Below, in pieces: positions 52,364-62,629 of a stretch of DNA of 64,000 bases. Position 1 is the stretch's first letter. The number at the start of each line of letters is the position of its first letter. The stretch is from Limosilactobacillus reuteri (GTDB taxonomy: Bacteria; Bacillota; Bacilli; Lactobacillales; Lactobacillaceae): contig NZ_CP059275.1 of the NCBI RefSeq assembly GCF_013694365.1, positions 744,001 through 808,000 on the forward strand. Direction: 5' to 3'. The notes beneath the pieces are model-generated. The model worked only from the letters and a program-made list of their open reading frames with translations, searched no databases and was not told the DNA's origin. A program made the translations under genes and the position numbers.

Positions 52364-53803
52364 ATGGATCAAAGTATCGTACGCAATGGAAAAAGTTATA
52401 GTCGCTTTTGGTTTATTTTTACTTTACTAGTTGGTACCTTTACGATGTCGATTAGTCAATCATCGTTGTCAACTGCCTATCCAACCTTAATGAACGCTTT
52501 TGGGATTTCAGCATCAACCGTTCAATGGCTGACGACTGGTTTTATGCTCGTAATGTGTGTCAGCATGCCAATTAGCCCGTGGATGCTCAATAATATGAGT
52601 TTTAAGACAATGTTCATTGGAGCACTGGGACTATTTGATATTGGATCCTTGATGATTGTTTTAACCCCCGCGTCTTGGGGAATTAATGGCTTCTGGTTTA
52701 TGATGATTGGACGAGCCATGGAAGCATTTGCTGTCGGAGTTTTATTCCCATCATACCAAACTGTTTTGCTTGAGATTACGCCTAAAGAAGAGCGGGGATC
52801 AACAATGGGAATTGCTGGTTTGGTAATGGGATCCGCCCTTGCCTGTGGACCGATTGTTTCAGGAATTGTTCTAAAGTTTTTTAGCTGGAAGAGCCTTTTT
52901 ATCCTCTTTATGCTTGTTATTTCGGCAATTATTTTAATGGCTGCTAGCGGACTGATCCAAGATGTAATGGAACGACATGAAACGAACCTTGATTGGCTAT
53001 CAGTAATCTTACTAATTGGGTTAATTGGGACTATGTACGTTGTTGACCAAACTGGAAAAAAGAATCCTGCATGGGGAATAAATGCAGGGATCTTTATCAT
53101 TAGTCTTATTGCGGTTACCTGGTTCTGCATTCGGCAGCTTCACCTCAAGCACCCGCTATTGGAATTACGGGTATTGAAGACTTTTAATTATGATTTAGCA
53201 ATTCTTTTAACGTCGATTTCATATATTGCCTTAATTGTAACGACAATTATTTTCCCCCTTTATTATCAGGGATTATTAAAAGTTAGTCCATTTGTTTCTG
53301 GAATGGCCCTAGTGCCTGGCGCTGCTTTTCTTAGTATCCTGAATCCTTTGTCAGGAAAGTTAGCTGATAAAATTGGGTTTAAACCGACAATGCTGGTGGG
53401 AATGTTTATGATTATCATTGGTTGGGTTGCTGGATTAATCGTCCTCAATCATCTCAGCTTATTGGGAATGATCCTTTGCGCAATGGTGATTGAAGGTGGA
53501 AATGCCTTTGTAATGATGCCGGCCGTCACACTGGGAGCAAATGCCTTACCTGATGAATTAGTGCCTCACGGAACAGCTGTAATTACAACAGTCCGGCAAG
53601 TTCTCGGATCCGCGGGTGTTACTATTTCAACACTGATCTTAACGGTTGCTACTACAAATGCACTTCAACGGGGAAGTTCGGCGCAAGTCGCTTCCCTTCA
53701 CGGCTATCATTTAGTATTTATTGGCATGATCGTCACTGAATTGATTGGTCTCGTACTAGCATTTATGCTAAAAAATACTAATAAGGAAAAAAGTACAAAA
53801 TAA
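52364..53803 (+). CDS. MFS drug transporter, DHA2 family
   Basis: A 479-residue, fourteen-helix exporter of the EmrB/QacA type. WFIFTLLVGTFTMSISQSSL, FGISASTVQWLTTGFMLVMC and MEAFAVGVLFPSYQTVLLEI followed by GPIVSGIVLKFFSWKSLFIL match the family, including motif C (GPIVSG). Proton-driven multidrug export is the usual role; the substrate is not known. Confidence 0.9.
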   Translation: MDQSIVRNGKSYSRFWFIFTLLVGTFTMSISQSSLSTAYPTLMNAFGISASTVQWLTTGFMLVMCVSMPISPWMLNNMSFKTMFIGALGLFDIGSLMIVLTPASWGINGFWFMMIGRAMEAFAVGVLFPSYQTVLLEITPKEERGSTMGIAGLVMGSALACGPIVSGIVLKFFSWKSLFILFMLVISAIILMAASGLIQDVMERHETNLDWLSVILLIGLIGTMYVVDQTGKKNPAWGINAGIFIISLIAVTWFCIRQLHLKHPLLELRVLKTFNYDLAILLTSISYIALIVTTIIFPLYYQGLLKVSPFVSGMALVPGAAFLSILNPLSGKLADKIGFKPTMLVGMFMIIIGWVAGLIVLNHLSLLGMILCAMVIEGGNAFVMMPAVTLGANALPDELVPHGTAVITTVRQVLGSAGVTISTLILTVATTNALQRGSSAQVASLHGYHLVFIGMIVTELIGLVLAFMLKNTNKEKSTK

Positions 53804-54343
53804 ATGACACTTAAACGACCACAATGGGCAAATGCGACACCAGAAATGCAAGACTATTATGATCACTACTGGGGATTTCCAGTTCATGATGACCAGCAGT
53901 TATTTGCAATGCTATCTTTAGAATTATTTCAGGCTGGTTTAACTTGGCAGACAATCTGGCGGCGACGGGAAGCATTTAATCAGGCATTCGATAACTTTAA
54001 TATTGAAAAAGTGGCATCATTTACCGATGAAGATATTAATCGATTATGCGAGGATGAAACTATTATTCGTAATCGTCTTAAAATATTAGCGGTAATTAAT
54101 AATGCACAAGTGATTTTAAAATTACGGAAAACGGGAAAGACGTTTGATAATTATGTGTGGCGCTTTGTTGATGATCAGCCTCAAGACTTGGAGTTAACTA
54201 CCGATATTGAATTAGCTCCTAAAACGCCTGCTTCGGAAGAAATAGCCAAACAAATGCGGAAGGATGGATTTAAATTTGTTGGTCCGACAATTATTTACTC
54301 TTTCATGACAGCGGTGGGGATGGTCAATGCCCGTTTAAAGTAA
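53804..54343 (+). CDS. tag: DNA-3-methyladenine glycosylase I
   Basis: Removes 3-methyladenine from DNA. RPQWANATPEMQDYYDHYWG and FPVHDDQQLFAMLSLELFQA, GLTWQTIWRRREAFNQAFDN fit the Tag family closely, with the glutamate of LELFQAGLTW near the active site. The length of 179 residues is normal. The N-terminal zinc-snap cysteine and the C-terminal zinc motif of enteric Tag are not seen. Confidence 0.9.
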   Translation: MTLKRPQWANATPEMQDYYDHYWGFPVHDDQQLFAMLSLELFQAGLTWQTIWRRREAFNQAFDNFNIEKVASFTDEDINRLCEDETIIRNRLKILAVINNAQVILKLRKTGKTFDNYVWRFVDDQPQDLELTTDIELAPKTPASEEIAKQMRKDGFKFVGPTIIYSFMTAVGMVNARLK

Positions 54344-55531
54344 ATGGCAGAACGACATTTATTTACATCCGAATCAGTATCAGAAGGACATCCAGATAAG
54401 ATTGCTGACCAAATCAGTGACGCGATCTTAGATGAATTGCTTAAGAAGGATCCTGATTCACGGGTTGCAGTTGAAACCTCAGTTACTACTGGACTAGTAT
54501 TAGTCTTTGGTGAAGTTTCTACTAAGGCCTACGTTAATATCCAACAGATTGTGCGGGACACAATTCGTAAGATTGGTTATACAGATGGTAAGTACGGTTT
54601 CGATGCTGATAATTGTGCTGTTATCACTGCAATCGATGAACAATCACCGGACATTGCGCAAGGGGTTGATGACTCCTTAGAAACGCGTGAAGGTGAAGCT
54701 GATCCGCTTGATAAGATTGGTGCCGGTGACCAAGGATTGATGTTTGGTTACGCTACTGACGAAACACCTGAATATATGCCATTAACATTGGTTTTAAGCC
54801 ATAAGTTAATGCGTAAGATTGCTCAACTACGTAAGGATGGCGTTATCTCTTACCTTCGTCCGGATGCAAAGGCCGAAGTAACTGTAGAATACGATGAGAA
54901 TGACAAGCCGTTACGTGTTGACACCGTTGTTTTAAGTACTCAGCATGATCCAGAGGTTTCGCTTGATCAAATCAAGAAAGATATTAAAGAACAAGTCATT
55001 GAAGCGGTTATTCCAGCTAAGTACCTTGATGATCAAACTAAGTACTTCATTAATCCAACAGGTCGCTTTGTAATCGGTGGACCGCAAGGGGATGCCGGCT
55101 TAACAGGACGGAAGATTATTGTTGATACTTATGGTGGGGCTGCCCATCACGGTGGTGGAGCCTTTTCTGGAAAGGATGCTACTAAGGTTGACCGTTCTGC
55201 TAGTTATGCTGCTCGTTACATTGCTAAAAACATTGTTGCAGCGGGCTATGCTAAGAAGGCCGAAATTCAAGTTGCTTATGCCATTGGTGTAGCAGAACCA
55301 GTATCGATCATGATTAATACTTATGGTACCGGTACCCGTTCAGAAGAAGAATTAATTGCCGCTGTTCGAAAAGTGTTTGATTTACGTCCAGCTGGAATTA
55401 TTGAAATGCTCGACTTGAAGCGGCCAATTTACAAGCAAACTGCTGCTTATGGTCACTTTGGTCGAACTGATGTGGACTTACCATGGGAACACCTTGATAA
55501 AGTTGATGAATTAAAAGAAATTTTAGGCTAA
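54344..55531 (+). CDS. metK: S-adenosylmethionine synthase
   Basis: Makes SAM from methionine and ATP, 395 residues. The start [20 protein letters not shown] carries the ATP histidine, [20 protein letters not shown] and the P-loop-like [35 protein letters not shown] are complete. SAM feeds the seven or so methyltransferases of the cobalamin pathway elsewhere in the window, though no linkage is implied. A native SAM or methionine riboswitch, if any, is absent from this sequence. Confidence 0.97.
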   Translation: MAERHLFTSESVSEGHPDKIADQISDAILDELLKKDPDSRVAVETSVTTGLVLVFGEVSTKAYVNIQQIVRDTIRKIGYTDGKYGFDADNCAVITAIDEQSPDIAQGVDDSLETREGEADPLDKIGAGDQGLMFGYATDETPEYMPLTLVLSHKLMRKIAQLRKDGVISYLRPDAKAEVTVEYDENDKPLRVDTVVLSTQHDPEVSLDQIKKDIKEQVIEAVIPAKYLDDQTKYFINPTGRFVIGGPQGDAGLTGRKIIVDTYGGAAHHGGGAFSGKDATKVDRSASYAARYIAKNIVAAGYAKKAEIQVAYAIGVAEPVSIMINTYGTGTRSEEELIAAVRKVFDLRPAGIIEMLDLKRPIYKQTAAYGHFGRTDVDLPWEHLDKVDELKEILG

Positions 55532-57952
55532 ATGGCTTACGATCATAAGACGATTGAAAAAAAGTGGCAAAAGTTTTGGAAAAAGAATGGAACTTTTAAA
55601 GCAGACCTTAATAAGGATCAAAAGAAGTACTATGCACTAGACATGTTCCCATATCCATCTGGTCAAGGACTCCACGTTGGTCACCCAGAAGGCTATACCG
55701 CTACGGATGTAATGTCACGGATGAAGCGAATGCAAGGATTTAATGTCTTACATCCAATGGGGTGGGATGCATTCGGTTTACCAGCTGAACAATATGCATT
55801 AAAGACTGGCCATAACCCTAAGGACTTTACGAACAAAAATATTGATCATTTCCGTGACCAAATCCAATCACTTGGATTCTCATATGACTGGGATCGTGAA
55901 GTAAATACAACTGATCCTAAGTTCTACAAGTGGACTCAATGGATTTTTGAACAGCTCTACAAGAAGGGGCTTGCTTACGAAAGTGAAATTATGGTTAACT
56001 GGGCCCCTGATTTTATGGGTGGAACAGTTGTTGCCAACGAAGAGGTTGAAGATGGCAAGACTAAACGTGGTGGCTACCCCGTTTACCGTAAGCCAATGCG
56101 TCAATGGGTTTTAAAGATTACTGCTTATGCGGACCGTTTGATTGATGACCTTGACCTTGTTGACTGGCCAGAAAGCGTTAAAGAAATGCAACGTAACTGG
56201 ATCGGTCGTTCAGAAGGTGCTTCAGTATTTTTCCCAGTTGTGGGGGATGAAGATACTAAGATTGAAGTATTTACGACGCGGGCAGATACGCTCTTTGGTG
56301 CTTCTTATGTTGTTCTTGCTCCCGAGCAAGAATTAGTTGACCAATTGACAACACCAGAACACAAGGCGGAAGTTGAAAAGTACAAGGAAGAAGCGTCACG
56401 GCGGTCTGATCTTGAGCGGACTGACTTAAACAAGGACAAGACTGGTGTATTTACTGGTTCTTACGTTATTAATCCAGTTAACGGTGAAAAACTACCAATT
56501 TGGATTAGTGATTACGTGCTTGCTTCATATGGAACTGGAGCAGTAATGGCTGTTCCTTCCGGAGATCAACGTGATTATGACTTTGCTACTAAGTTTGACT
56601 TGCCAATTAAGCCTGTTATTGAAGGAACAGATGTGTCAGAAGGTGCTTTTGATGGTGACGGTAAGCACATTAATTCTGGTTTCCTTGATGGCTTGAACAT
56701 TGCTGATGCAAAGCAAAAGATGATCGATTGGCTTGAAGAACACGATGCTGGTCATAAGAAAGTTAACTACCGTCTTCGTGATTGGATCTTCAGTCGGCAA
56801 CGTTACTGGGGTGAACCAATTCCAGTTATCCACTGGGATGATGGGACAACCTCATTAGTTCCAGAAGATGAACTTCCACTTGAATTACCAAAGACTGATA
56901 ACATCGAGCCATCAGGAACTGGTGAAAGTCCATTAGCAAATGTTGAAGATTGGGTTAACGTTTATGACGAAAATGGTCGTCATGGTCTTCGTGAGACTAA
57001 CACCATGCCACAATGGGCCGGTTCATCATGGTACTGGCTCCGGTACACTGATCCTCATAATGACAAGGAATTTGCCTCAAAAGAAGCTCTTGATTACTGG
57101 TCACCAGTTGATCTCTATGTTGGTGGAGCTGAACACGCTGTTCTTCACTTGCTCTATGCTCGATTCTGGCATAAGGTTCTTTATGACCTCGGTCTCGTAC
57201 CAACTAAAGAACCATTCATGAAGCTTGTTAACCAGGGGATGATTCTTGGTTCAAACCATGAAAAGATGTCGAAGTCCAAAGGTAATGTTGTTAACCCTGA
57301 TGACATTGTTGACCAATATGGGGCTGATACTTTACGTCTTTACGAAATGTTCATGGGACCACTTGAAGAATCAGTACCTTGGGATGAAAAAGGACTTCAT
57401 GGTGCTAATAAGTGGGTTCAACGTGTATGGCGGTTGTTGATGGATGATAATAACCACCTCCGTGACCGGGTATCCACTTTCAATGATGGTAAGCTTACCA
57501 AGGTTTACAATCAAACTGTTAAGAAGGTTACCGAAGACTACGAACGGATGCACTTCAACACGGCTATTTCTCAATTGATGGTCTTTGTAAACGAAGCCTA
57601 CAAGGTTGATGATTTACCAGTTGAATACATGAAAGGCTTTGTAAAGATGATTGCACCAATCATGCCTCACATGGCTGAAGAACTCTGGAGTCAATTCGGT
57701 GAGAGTGATACAATCACTTACCAATCATGGCCAACTTACGATCCAAAAGCTTTAGTTGAAGATGAAGTTGAAATGATCGTCCAGGTTAACGGTAAGGTAC
57801 GGGCTAAGATTAAGATGGCCAAGGATACTGACCGCGATGAAGCACAACAACTTGCTTTAGCAAACGAACATGTTAAGAAGTTTACTGACGGCAAGGATAT
57901 TAAGAAAGTCATTGTTGTCCCTAACAAGATCGTTAACATTGTTGCAAAATAG
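55532..57952 (+). CDS. leuS: leucyl-tRNA synthetase
   Basis: Class I aminoacyl-tRNA synthetase of 806 residues. The HIGH-type motif is [20 protein letters not shown], the editing domain includes [19 protein letters not shown], and [16 protein letters not shown] gives the KMSKS motif. The C-terminal anticodon region and the [13 protein letters not shown] tail are complete. A T-box leader, common upstream of leuS in Firmicutes, cannot be present, as the gene abuts metK. Confidence 0.97.
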   Translation: MAYDHKTIEKKWQKFWKKNGTFKADLNKDQKKYYALDMFPYPSGQGLHVGHPEGYTATDVMSRMKRMQGFNVLHPMGWDAFGLPAEQYALKTGHNPKDFTNKNIDHFRDQIQSLGFSYDWDREVNTTDPKFYKWTQWIFEQLYKKGLAYESEIMVNWAPDFMGGTVVANEEVEDGKTKRGGYPVYRKPMRQWVLKITAYADRLIDDLDLVDWPESVKEMQRNWIGRSEGASVFFPVVGDEDTKIEVFTTRADTLFGASYVVLAPEQELVDQLTTPEHKAEVEKYKEEASRRSDLERTDLNKDKTGVFTGSYVINPVNGEKLPIWISDYVLASYGTGAVMAVPSGDQRDYDFATKFDLPIKPVIEGTDVSEGAFDGDGKHINSGFLDGLNIADAKQKMIDWLEEHDAGHKKVNYRLRDWIFSRQRYWGEPIPVIHWDDGTTSLVPEDELPLELPKTDNIEPSGTGESPLANVEDWVNVYDENGRHGLRETNTMPQWAGSSWYWLRYTDPHNDKEFASKEALDYWSPVDLYVGGAEHAVLHLLYARFWHKVLYDLGLVPTKEPFMKLVNQGMILGSNHEKMSKSKGNVVNPDDIVDQYGADTLRLYEMFMGPLEESVPWDEKGLHGANKWVQRVWRLLMDDNNHLRDRVSTFNDGKLTKVYNQTVKKVTEDYERMHFNTAISQLMVFVNEAYKVDDLPVEYMKGFVKMIAPIMPHMAEELWSQFGESDTITYQSWPTYDPKALVEDEVEMIVQVNGKVRAKIKMAKDTDRDEAQQLALANEHVKKFTDGKDIKKVIVVPNKIVNIVAK

Positions 57953-58216
57953 ATGGAAATAGTGAGTTATCCAGCAATTTTTACCCCGAAAGATAATGAA
58001 ATTCAAGTTGATTTCCCAGATTTGCCGGAAGCATTTACCCAGGGGAAAACAATGGATGAGGCGATGGATTTTGCTAAATTGGGCTTAGCAATTACCCTTA
58101 ATGATAAACTCGGCCACTTTGAAGAAGCCCCTTCCGTAAGCTCATTAGAGGTGTTAAAGCAACAACATCCAGATCAAATCATTAAAATGGTAACTGTCGA
58201 TTTGGAACAATACTAG
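57953..58216 (+). CDS. HicB-family antitoxin-like protein
   Basis: An 87-residue protein with the HicB partial RNase H fold: VSYPAIFTPKDNEIQVDFPD, LPEAFTQGKTMDEAMDFAKL and GLAITLNDK. HicB normally pairs with a short HicA toxin coded next to it. No HicA-like protein of about 60 residues is coded on either side here, so it may be an orphan antitoxin or regulator, or its partner was not kept in this sequence. Confidence 0.82.
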   Translation: MEIVSYPAIFTPKDNEIQVDFPDLPEAFTQGKTMDEAMDFAKLGLAITLNDKLGHFEEAPSVSSLEVLKQQHPDQIIKMVTVDLEQY

Positions 58217-59866
58217 ATGGAAGAAAATAAAGTAAATGATTTGAGCAGCACCGCAGTTAAAAAAGATTCGCGAACAAAAATGATTACAGGATCAGCTTGG
58301 ATGACAGCTGGTAGTATTACTTCGCGGATCTTAGGGGCGCTGTACATTATTCCGTGGGTTACATGGTTAGGAGCTTACAGCAACGAAGCGAATGCCTTAT
58401 ATGCTCAGGGGTACAATATTTATAATATGTTTTTAGTGATTGCAACGGCGGGAATTCCTTCTGCAATTTCTAAAATGGTCGCGCATTATAACGGAATAAA
58501 TCAGTATGGGGTTAGTCGCCGACTGTATCATTCTGGAATGTACGTTGCAATGGCAATGGGTGTAATTTGTACAACGGTGATGATGTTTGGGGCTCGTTTA
58601 ATGGATAATGGGGATCCAAATATGATTCCGGTTATTCGCTCATTAGCTTGGGCTATTTTGATTATTCCGGGGATGTCGATTACCCGAGGATTTTTACAAG
58701 GCTATAACTGGATGGCACCATCAGCAATTTCACAATTTGTTGAACAGCTTTTCCGGGTTATTTATATGTTGGCTGCAACGTATTTCATTATGAAGATTCA
58801 AAATGGCAATTGGGTTAGTGCCGTTTCCCAATCAACATTTGCGGCCTTTATTGGGGCAATCGGTGCAGTGATCGTCTTAGGGATTGCCTGGATGCGTCAC
58901 CAACGCGAAATGAATGACTTAGTGGCACAAGGTGAAGTAAATACTGAAGTTTCAACCCAAACATTAATTTTTAAGATTATTTATCAGTCAATTCCGTTCA
59001 TCATTATTGAATCAGGGGTAACGATTTTCCAATTAATTGATCAATATACTTTTAAACGGATGATGCCATTAGTCGGTCACTTTACTAAGTATCAGATGGA
59101 TGTTACTTATGCATTGTTTGCGTTTAATGCCAATAAGCTTTACATGATTGTTATTTCATTGGCTTCTGCATTAGCCGCAACAGTTATTCCTTTGCTTGCG
59201 ACAGCCCGGGCTCAGAACGATCAAGAGGATATGCGAAAACAGATTCAAAATGTTCTCTTGTTATTCTATTTCGTGATGATTCCGGCAGCCCTTGGATTAT
59301 CCGCGGTTGCTCAGCAAATCTACACCGTCTTTTACCGTTATGATGCGGCAGGGGTCGTAGTACTGCAATTTGCGGCTTACATTTCGATTATGTTAGGCTT
59401 GTATACTGTAGCCGCAGCAATGATGCAGGGGATTTCTGAGAATAAGAAGATGATGATGTTCTTAGCCATTGGAATCGTAATTAAGTTTATCCTCCAGTTC
59501 CCTTGTATTTGGATTTTTGAAGGATTAGGACCACTGGTTTCAACCGGGATTTCAATGTTTGTGATTAACTATTTAATCTTGCATTCCTTTAACATGGAAT
59601 TCCACCTACGTTTTGATAAGATGGCCCTGCCAACTAACCAGATTTTGGCTTACTCCTTAGTGATGTTTGCCGGGGCAAAGATTGTAATGTTAATCATTGG
59701 CCATTTTGTTAGTCCGTATGGGCGTTACACTGCTTTCTTCTCCTTGATTCCGGGGGTAATAGTCGGAGCTGGAATTTATCTCTATCTCTGCTTAAAGTCA
59801 CGATTAGCCGACCAGCTATTGGGACCACGAGTAGCAAGATTACGAATAATTTTACACATTAAATAA
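58217..59866 (+). CDS. polysaccharide biosynthesis / lipid flippase family protein (MOP superfamily)
   Basis: A 549-residue integral membrane protein with about fourteen helices. SAWMTAGSITSRILGALYII near the N-terminus, GIPSAISKMVAHYNGINQY and QGYNWMAPSAISQFVEQLFR fit SpoVB/MurJ-like exporters. It may flip lipid II or a polysaccharide precursor. The sequence alone does not distinguish the cargo. Confidence 0.88.
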   Translation: MEENKVNDLSSTAVKKDSRTKMITGSAWMTAGSITSRILGALYIIPWVTWLGAYSNEANALYAQGYNIYNMFLVIATAGIPSAISKMVAHYNGINQYGVSRRLYHSGMYVAMAMGVICTTVMMFGARLMDNGDPNMIPVIRSLAWAILIIPGMSITRGFLQGYNWMAPSAISQFVEQLFRVIYMLAATYFIMKIQNGNWVSAVSQSTFAAFIGAIGAVIVLGIAWMRHQREMNDLVAQGEVNTEVSTQTLIFKIIYQSIPFIIIESGVTIFQLIDQYTFKRMMPLVGHFTKYQMDVTYALFAFNANKLYMIVISLASALAATVIPLLATARAQNDQEDMRKQIQNVLLLFYFVMIPAALGLSAVAQQIYTVFYRYDAAGVVVLQFAAYISIMLGLYTVAAAMMQGISENKKMMMFLAIGIVIKFILQFPCIWIFEGLGPLVSTGISMFVINYLILHSFNMEFHLRFDKMALPTNQILAYSLVMFAGAKIVMLIIGHFVSPYGRYTAFFSLIPGVIVGAGIYLYLCLKSRLADQLLGPRVARLRIILHIK

Positions 59867-60727
59867 GTGAAAAAACTTACTGACCAAATCTTAAAGGATG
59901 TTATTACTCCCCGTCCTGAAAACAGTTTTAAGGGTACTTTTGGTAAAGTTACCCTTATCGGCGGCAATCGTAATTTTGGTGGCGCAATTATCATGGCATC
60001 AACCGCGGCCGTCTGTGCTGGAGCTGGGCTTGTAACAACTGCCACTGATGAAATCAACGCTAGTGCCCTCCATGCGCAGTTGCCAGAAGCGATGTTCGCT
60101 GATTTTACTGATGATGCCCTAGTTGCTGACCTTATTAAAGCTGCTACCAGTGTGGTCGTTGGGCCAGGCCTCGGAAATGATGAAACAAGTTTACGAATTT
60201 TGAAGAATGTTTTTGCTCATACAACCGAGAAACAAAATGTGATCATTGATGGGTCGGCAATTACCCTGATGGCGATGGAAAAGCTTGAACAGCCACAAGG
60301 AAATATCATTTACACTCCACATGAAATGGAATGGCAACGACTCTCTGGAATTAAAATTGGCGATCAAACTGAAGATAAGAACAAGGAAGCCCAAGAAAAA
60401 CTTAGTGCTACCGTTGTCTTAAAGAAGCACCACACAGAAATTTATACTGATGACCAAGTATATCAACTGCCAATCGGTACCCCCGCCCAAGCAGTTGGTG
60501 GAATGGGTGATACTCTTGCTGGAATGGTTGGAGGTTTCACTGCTGAATTTAACGAGAAGGCAGATAAAGCCGTCCTCGCTGCCGTTTATGCGCACAGTGC
60601 GATTGCGGAAAAGATCGCCGAAAGCCAATACATCGTCCTTCCCCACCAAATTAGCCGTGCTCTCCCAGCCTTCATGAAAAAGATGGAGGGGATGAATGAA
60701 GATCACCATATTGGATTTTTGAATTAA
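59867..60727 (+). CDS. nnrD: ADP-dependent NAD(P)H-hydrate dehydratase
   Basis: Repairs hydrated NAD(P)H. The YjeF C-terminal (ribokinase-like) domain is complete in 286 residues: FGKVTLIGGNRNFGGAIIMA, VVGPGLGNDETSLRIL, IIYTPHEMEWQRLSGI and the ATP/ADP motif GTPAQAVGGMGDTLAGMVGG. The epimerase domain NnrE is not fused. The start is GTG. Confidence 0.93.
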   Translation: MKKLTDQILKDVITPRPENSFKGTFGKVTLIGGNRNFGGAIIMASTAAVCAGAGLVTTATDEINASALHAQLPEAMFADFTDDALVADLIKAATSVVVGPGLGNDETSLRILKNVFAHTTEKQNVIIDGSAITLMAMEKLEQPQGNIIYTPHEMEWQRLSGIKIGDQTEDKNKEAQEKLSATVVLKKHHTEIYTDDQVYQLPIGTPAQAVGGMGDTLAGMVGGFTAEFNEKADKAVLAAVYAHSAIAEKIAESQYIVLPHQISRALPAFMKKMEGMNEDHHIGFLN

Positions 60728-62131
60728 TTGACTGATTGGATGAAAGCCGCAGAGGCACAAAAAGAAAACTATTTAAATGATCTCGTAGCATTAATGAAGA
60801 TCCCCAGTGTCCGTGATGATTCAGCGGCAACAGATGAATACCCGCTTGGTCCTCGTCCTGCTCAAGCGCTAAAAGCATTTTTAGAGATGGCAGAACAAGA
60901 CGGTTTTAAAGTAAAGAACATCGATAACCTTGTTGGATATGCTGAATGGGGTGAAGGTGATGAGACACTTGCCATTTTAGCCCATCTTGATGTAATGCCT
61001 GCTGGTAAGGGTTGGGATACGGATCCATTTGACCCAGTTATCAAGGATGGCAACTTATATGGTCGTGGTGCTTCTGATGATAAGGGACCTGGAATGGCTG
61101 CTTACTATGCCTTGAAATATTTGAAAGATCAAGGCGTAAAGTTTAACAAGAAAGTTCGTTTTATCGTTGGAACTGATGAAGAAAGTAACTGGACTGGAAT
61201 GCACCGTTACTTTGAAGTCGAACCAGCCCCCACACTTGGTTTTTCACCAGATGCGGAATTTCCAGTAATTAATGGTGAAAAGGGTCAAGTATCACTCTTA
61301 CTTGATGTCCCTGCTGGCAATGGGGATGCTTCAATACAACTAGTTAGTTTTGAATCTGGTTTGCGTTTCAACATGGTACCGCGGGAAGCAGTTGCCCTTA
61401 TTCGGACAGATAACCCTCAAGAAGTTACTAATGATTTTGGTCACTTTATTGAAGAAAATCCGGTTGAAGGTAATATTGAATCAACAGATAAAGGTCTTAA
61501 GATTACTGTCATCGGAAAAGCTGCCCATGGAATGGAACCAGAAAAGGGAATCAATGCAGCAACATACCTTGCAAAGTTCTTAAATCGATATGACTTTGGT
61601 GGGGGCGCAAAGAGTTTCATTGAATTCTTAGCTGACTATCTTCATTTAGATACGCGAATGGATGGTTTTAATGGTGCTTACACTGATCCAGTAATGGGTG
61701 AATTAACTATGAATGCCGGAATCTTAAACTTCGATGCGGACAAGGGTGGTCACATTGATATGAACTTCCGCTTCCCTAAAGGCATAACACCAGATAAGTT
61801 AGAGGATACTGTAAAGGCGATTGCCGATAAATTACAAATTAAAGTTACGCAAGGCCCATCTCAAGCTCCACATTATGTTGATCCAGATGATCCAATTGTT
61901 AAGACATTAATGCAAGCTTATATTGATCAAACTGGAGATACAGACGCAAAACCAGAAGTTGTTGGTGGAGGAACTTATGGTCGTTTGATGAAGCGGGGGG
62001 TTGCATTTGGTGCTTTAATGCCACATACGCCAAATACAATGCATCAGGCTAATGAATATCAACCTGTGAATGATTTAATTACATCGATGGCAATTTACAT
62101 GGAAGCAATTAATAATCTCGTTACTGATTAA
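60728..62131 (+). CDS. pepV: dipeptidase PepV (M20 family)
   Basis: Zinc dipeptidase of 467 residues. The metal sites are LAILAHLDVMPAGKGWDTDP and YGRGASDDKGPGMAAYYALK, IVGTDEESNWTGMHRYFEVE and PHTPNTMHQANEY near the end, with VVGGGTYGRLMKRGVAFGAL. This is the PepV type common in lactobacilli, which cleaves carnosine-like and other dipeptides. The start is TTG at 60728, with no ribosome binding site visible because upstream DNA is missing. Confidence 0.94.
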   Translation: MTDWMKAAEAQKENYLNDLVALMKIPSVRDDSAATDEYPLGPRPAQALKAFLEMAEQDGFKVKNIDNLVGYAEWGEGDETLAILAHLDVMPAGKGWDTDPFDPVIKDGNLYGRGASDDKGPGMAAYYALKYLKDQGVKFNKKVRFIVGTDEESNWTGMHRYFEVEPAPTLGFSPDAEFPVINGEKGQVSLLLDVPAGNGDASIQLVSFESGLRFNMVPREAVALIRTDNPQEVTNDFGHFIEENPVEGNIESTDKGLKITVIGKAAHGMEPEKGINAATYLAKFLNRYDFGGGAKSFIEFLADYLHLDTRMDGFNGAYTDPVMGELTMNAGILNFDADKGGHIDMNFRFPKGITPDKLEDTVKAIADKLQIKVTQGPSQAPHYVDPDDPIVKTLMQAYIDQTGDTDAKPEVVGGGTYGRLMKRGVAFGALMPHTPNTMHQANEYQPVNDLITSMAIYMEAINNLVTD

Positions 62132-62629
62132 ATGAGTTATCAAAATATTCTTGTTGGTGTCGATGGTTCCAAGCAAGCTGATATGGCTTTTGAAAAAGCG
62201 GTTGACACTGCTAAGACCAATGATGCCAAGTTGTATTTACTAAGTATTATCAACGGTGAACGTTATCCAAGTACTGGTCCTGGTGGATACGGCTTTGTTA
62301 GTCATAGTATTTATGATTCAGCAATCGAAACGATGCAAAAGAAGTTAGCTGACTACAAGAAAAAAGCAGAAGCCGCTGGAATAAAAGATGTTAAAACTGA
62401 TGTAAAGGTTGGTAACGCTAAGGTTGAACTTGCGGAACGTTATCCTAAAGAAAATGATATTGATTTAATCATTATTGGCGCAACCGGATTAAATGTTGTC
62501 GGACGGCTACTTGTCGGTTCAACTGCTGCTTATACTATTCGTGAAGCACCATGTGACGTTACCGTTGTTAAGACAAACTTAAAGAATCAAAAATTGGATA
62601 TCAAGGAAACGACATATCCTGAAATGTAA
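62132..62629 (+). CDS. universal stress protein UspA family
   Basis: A 165-residue UspA-fold protein. YQNILVGVDGSKQADMAFEK at the start and LIIIGATGLNVVGRLLVGST, AAYTIREAPCDVTVVKTN at the end give the ATP-binding G-x2-G-x9-G-S/T pattern of nucleotide-binding members. Role in stress tolerance is presumed from the family. Confidence 0.92.
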   Translation: MSYQNILVGVDGSKQADMAFEKAVDTAKTNDAKLYLLSIINGERYPSTGPGGYGFVSHSIYDSAIETMQKKLADYKKKAEAAGIKDVKTDVKVGNAKVELAERYPKENDIDLIIIGATGLNVVGRLLVGSTAAYTIREAPCDVTVVKTNLKNQKLDIKETTYPEM

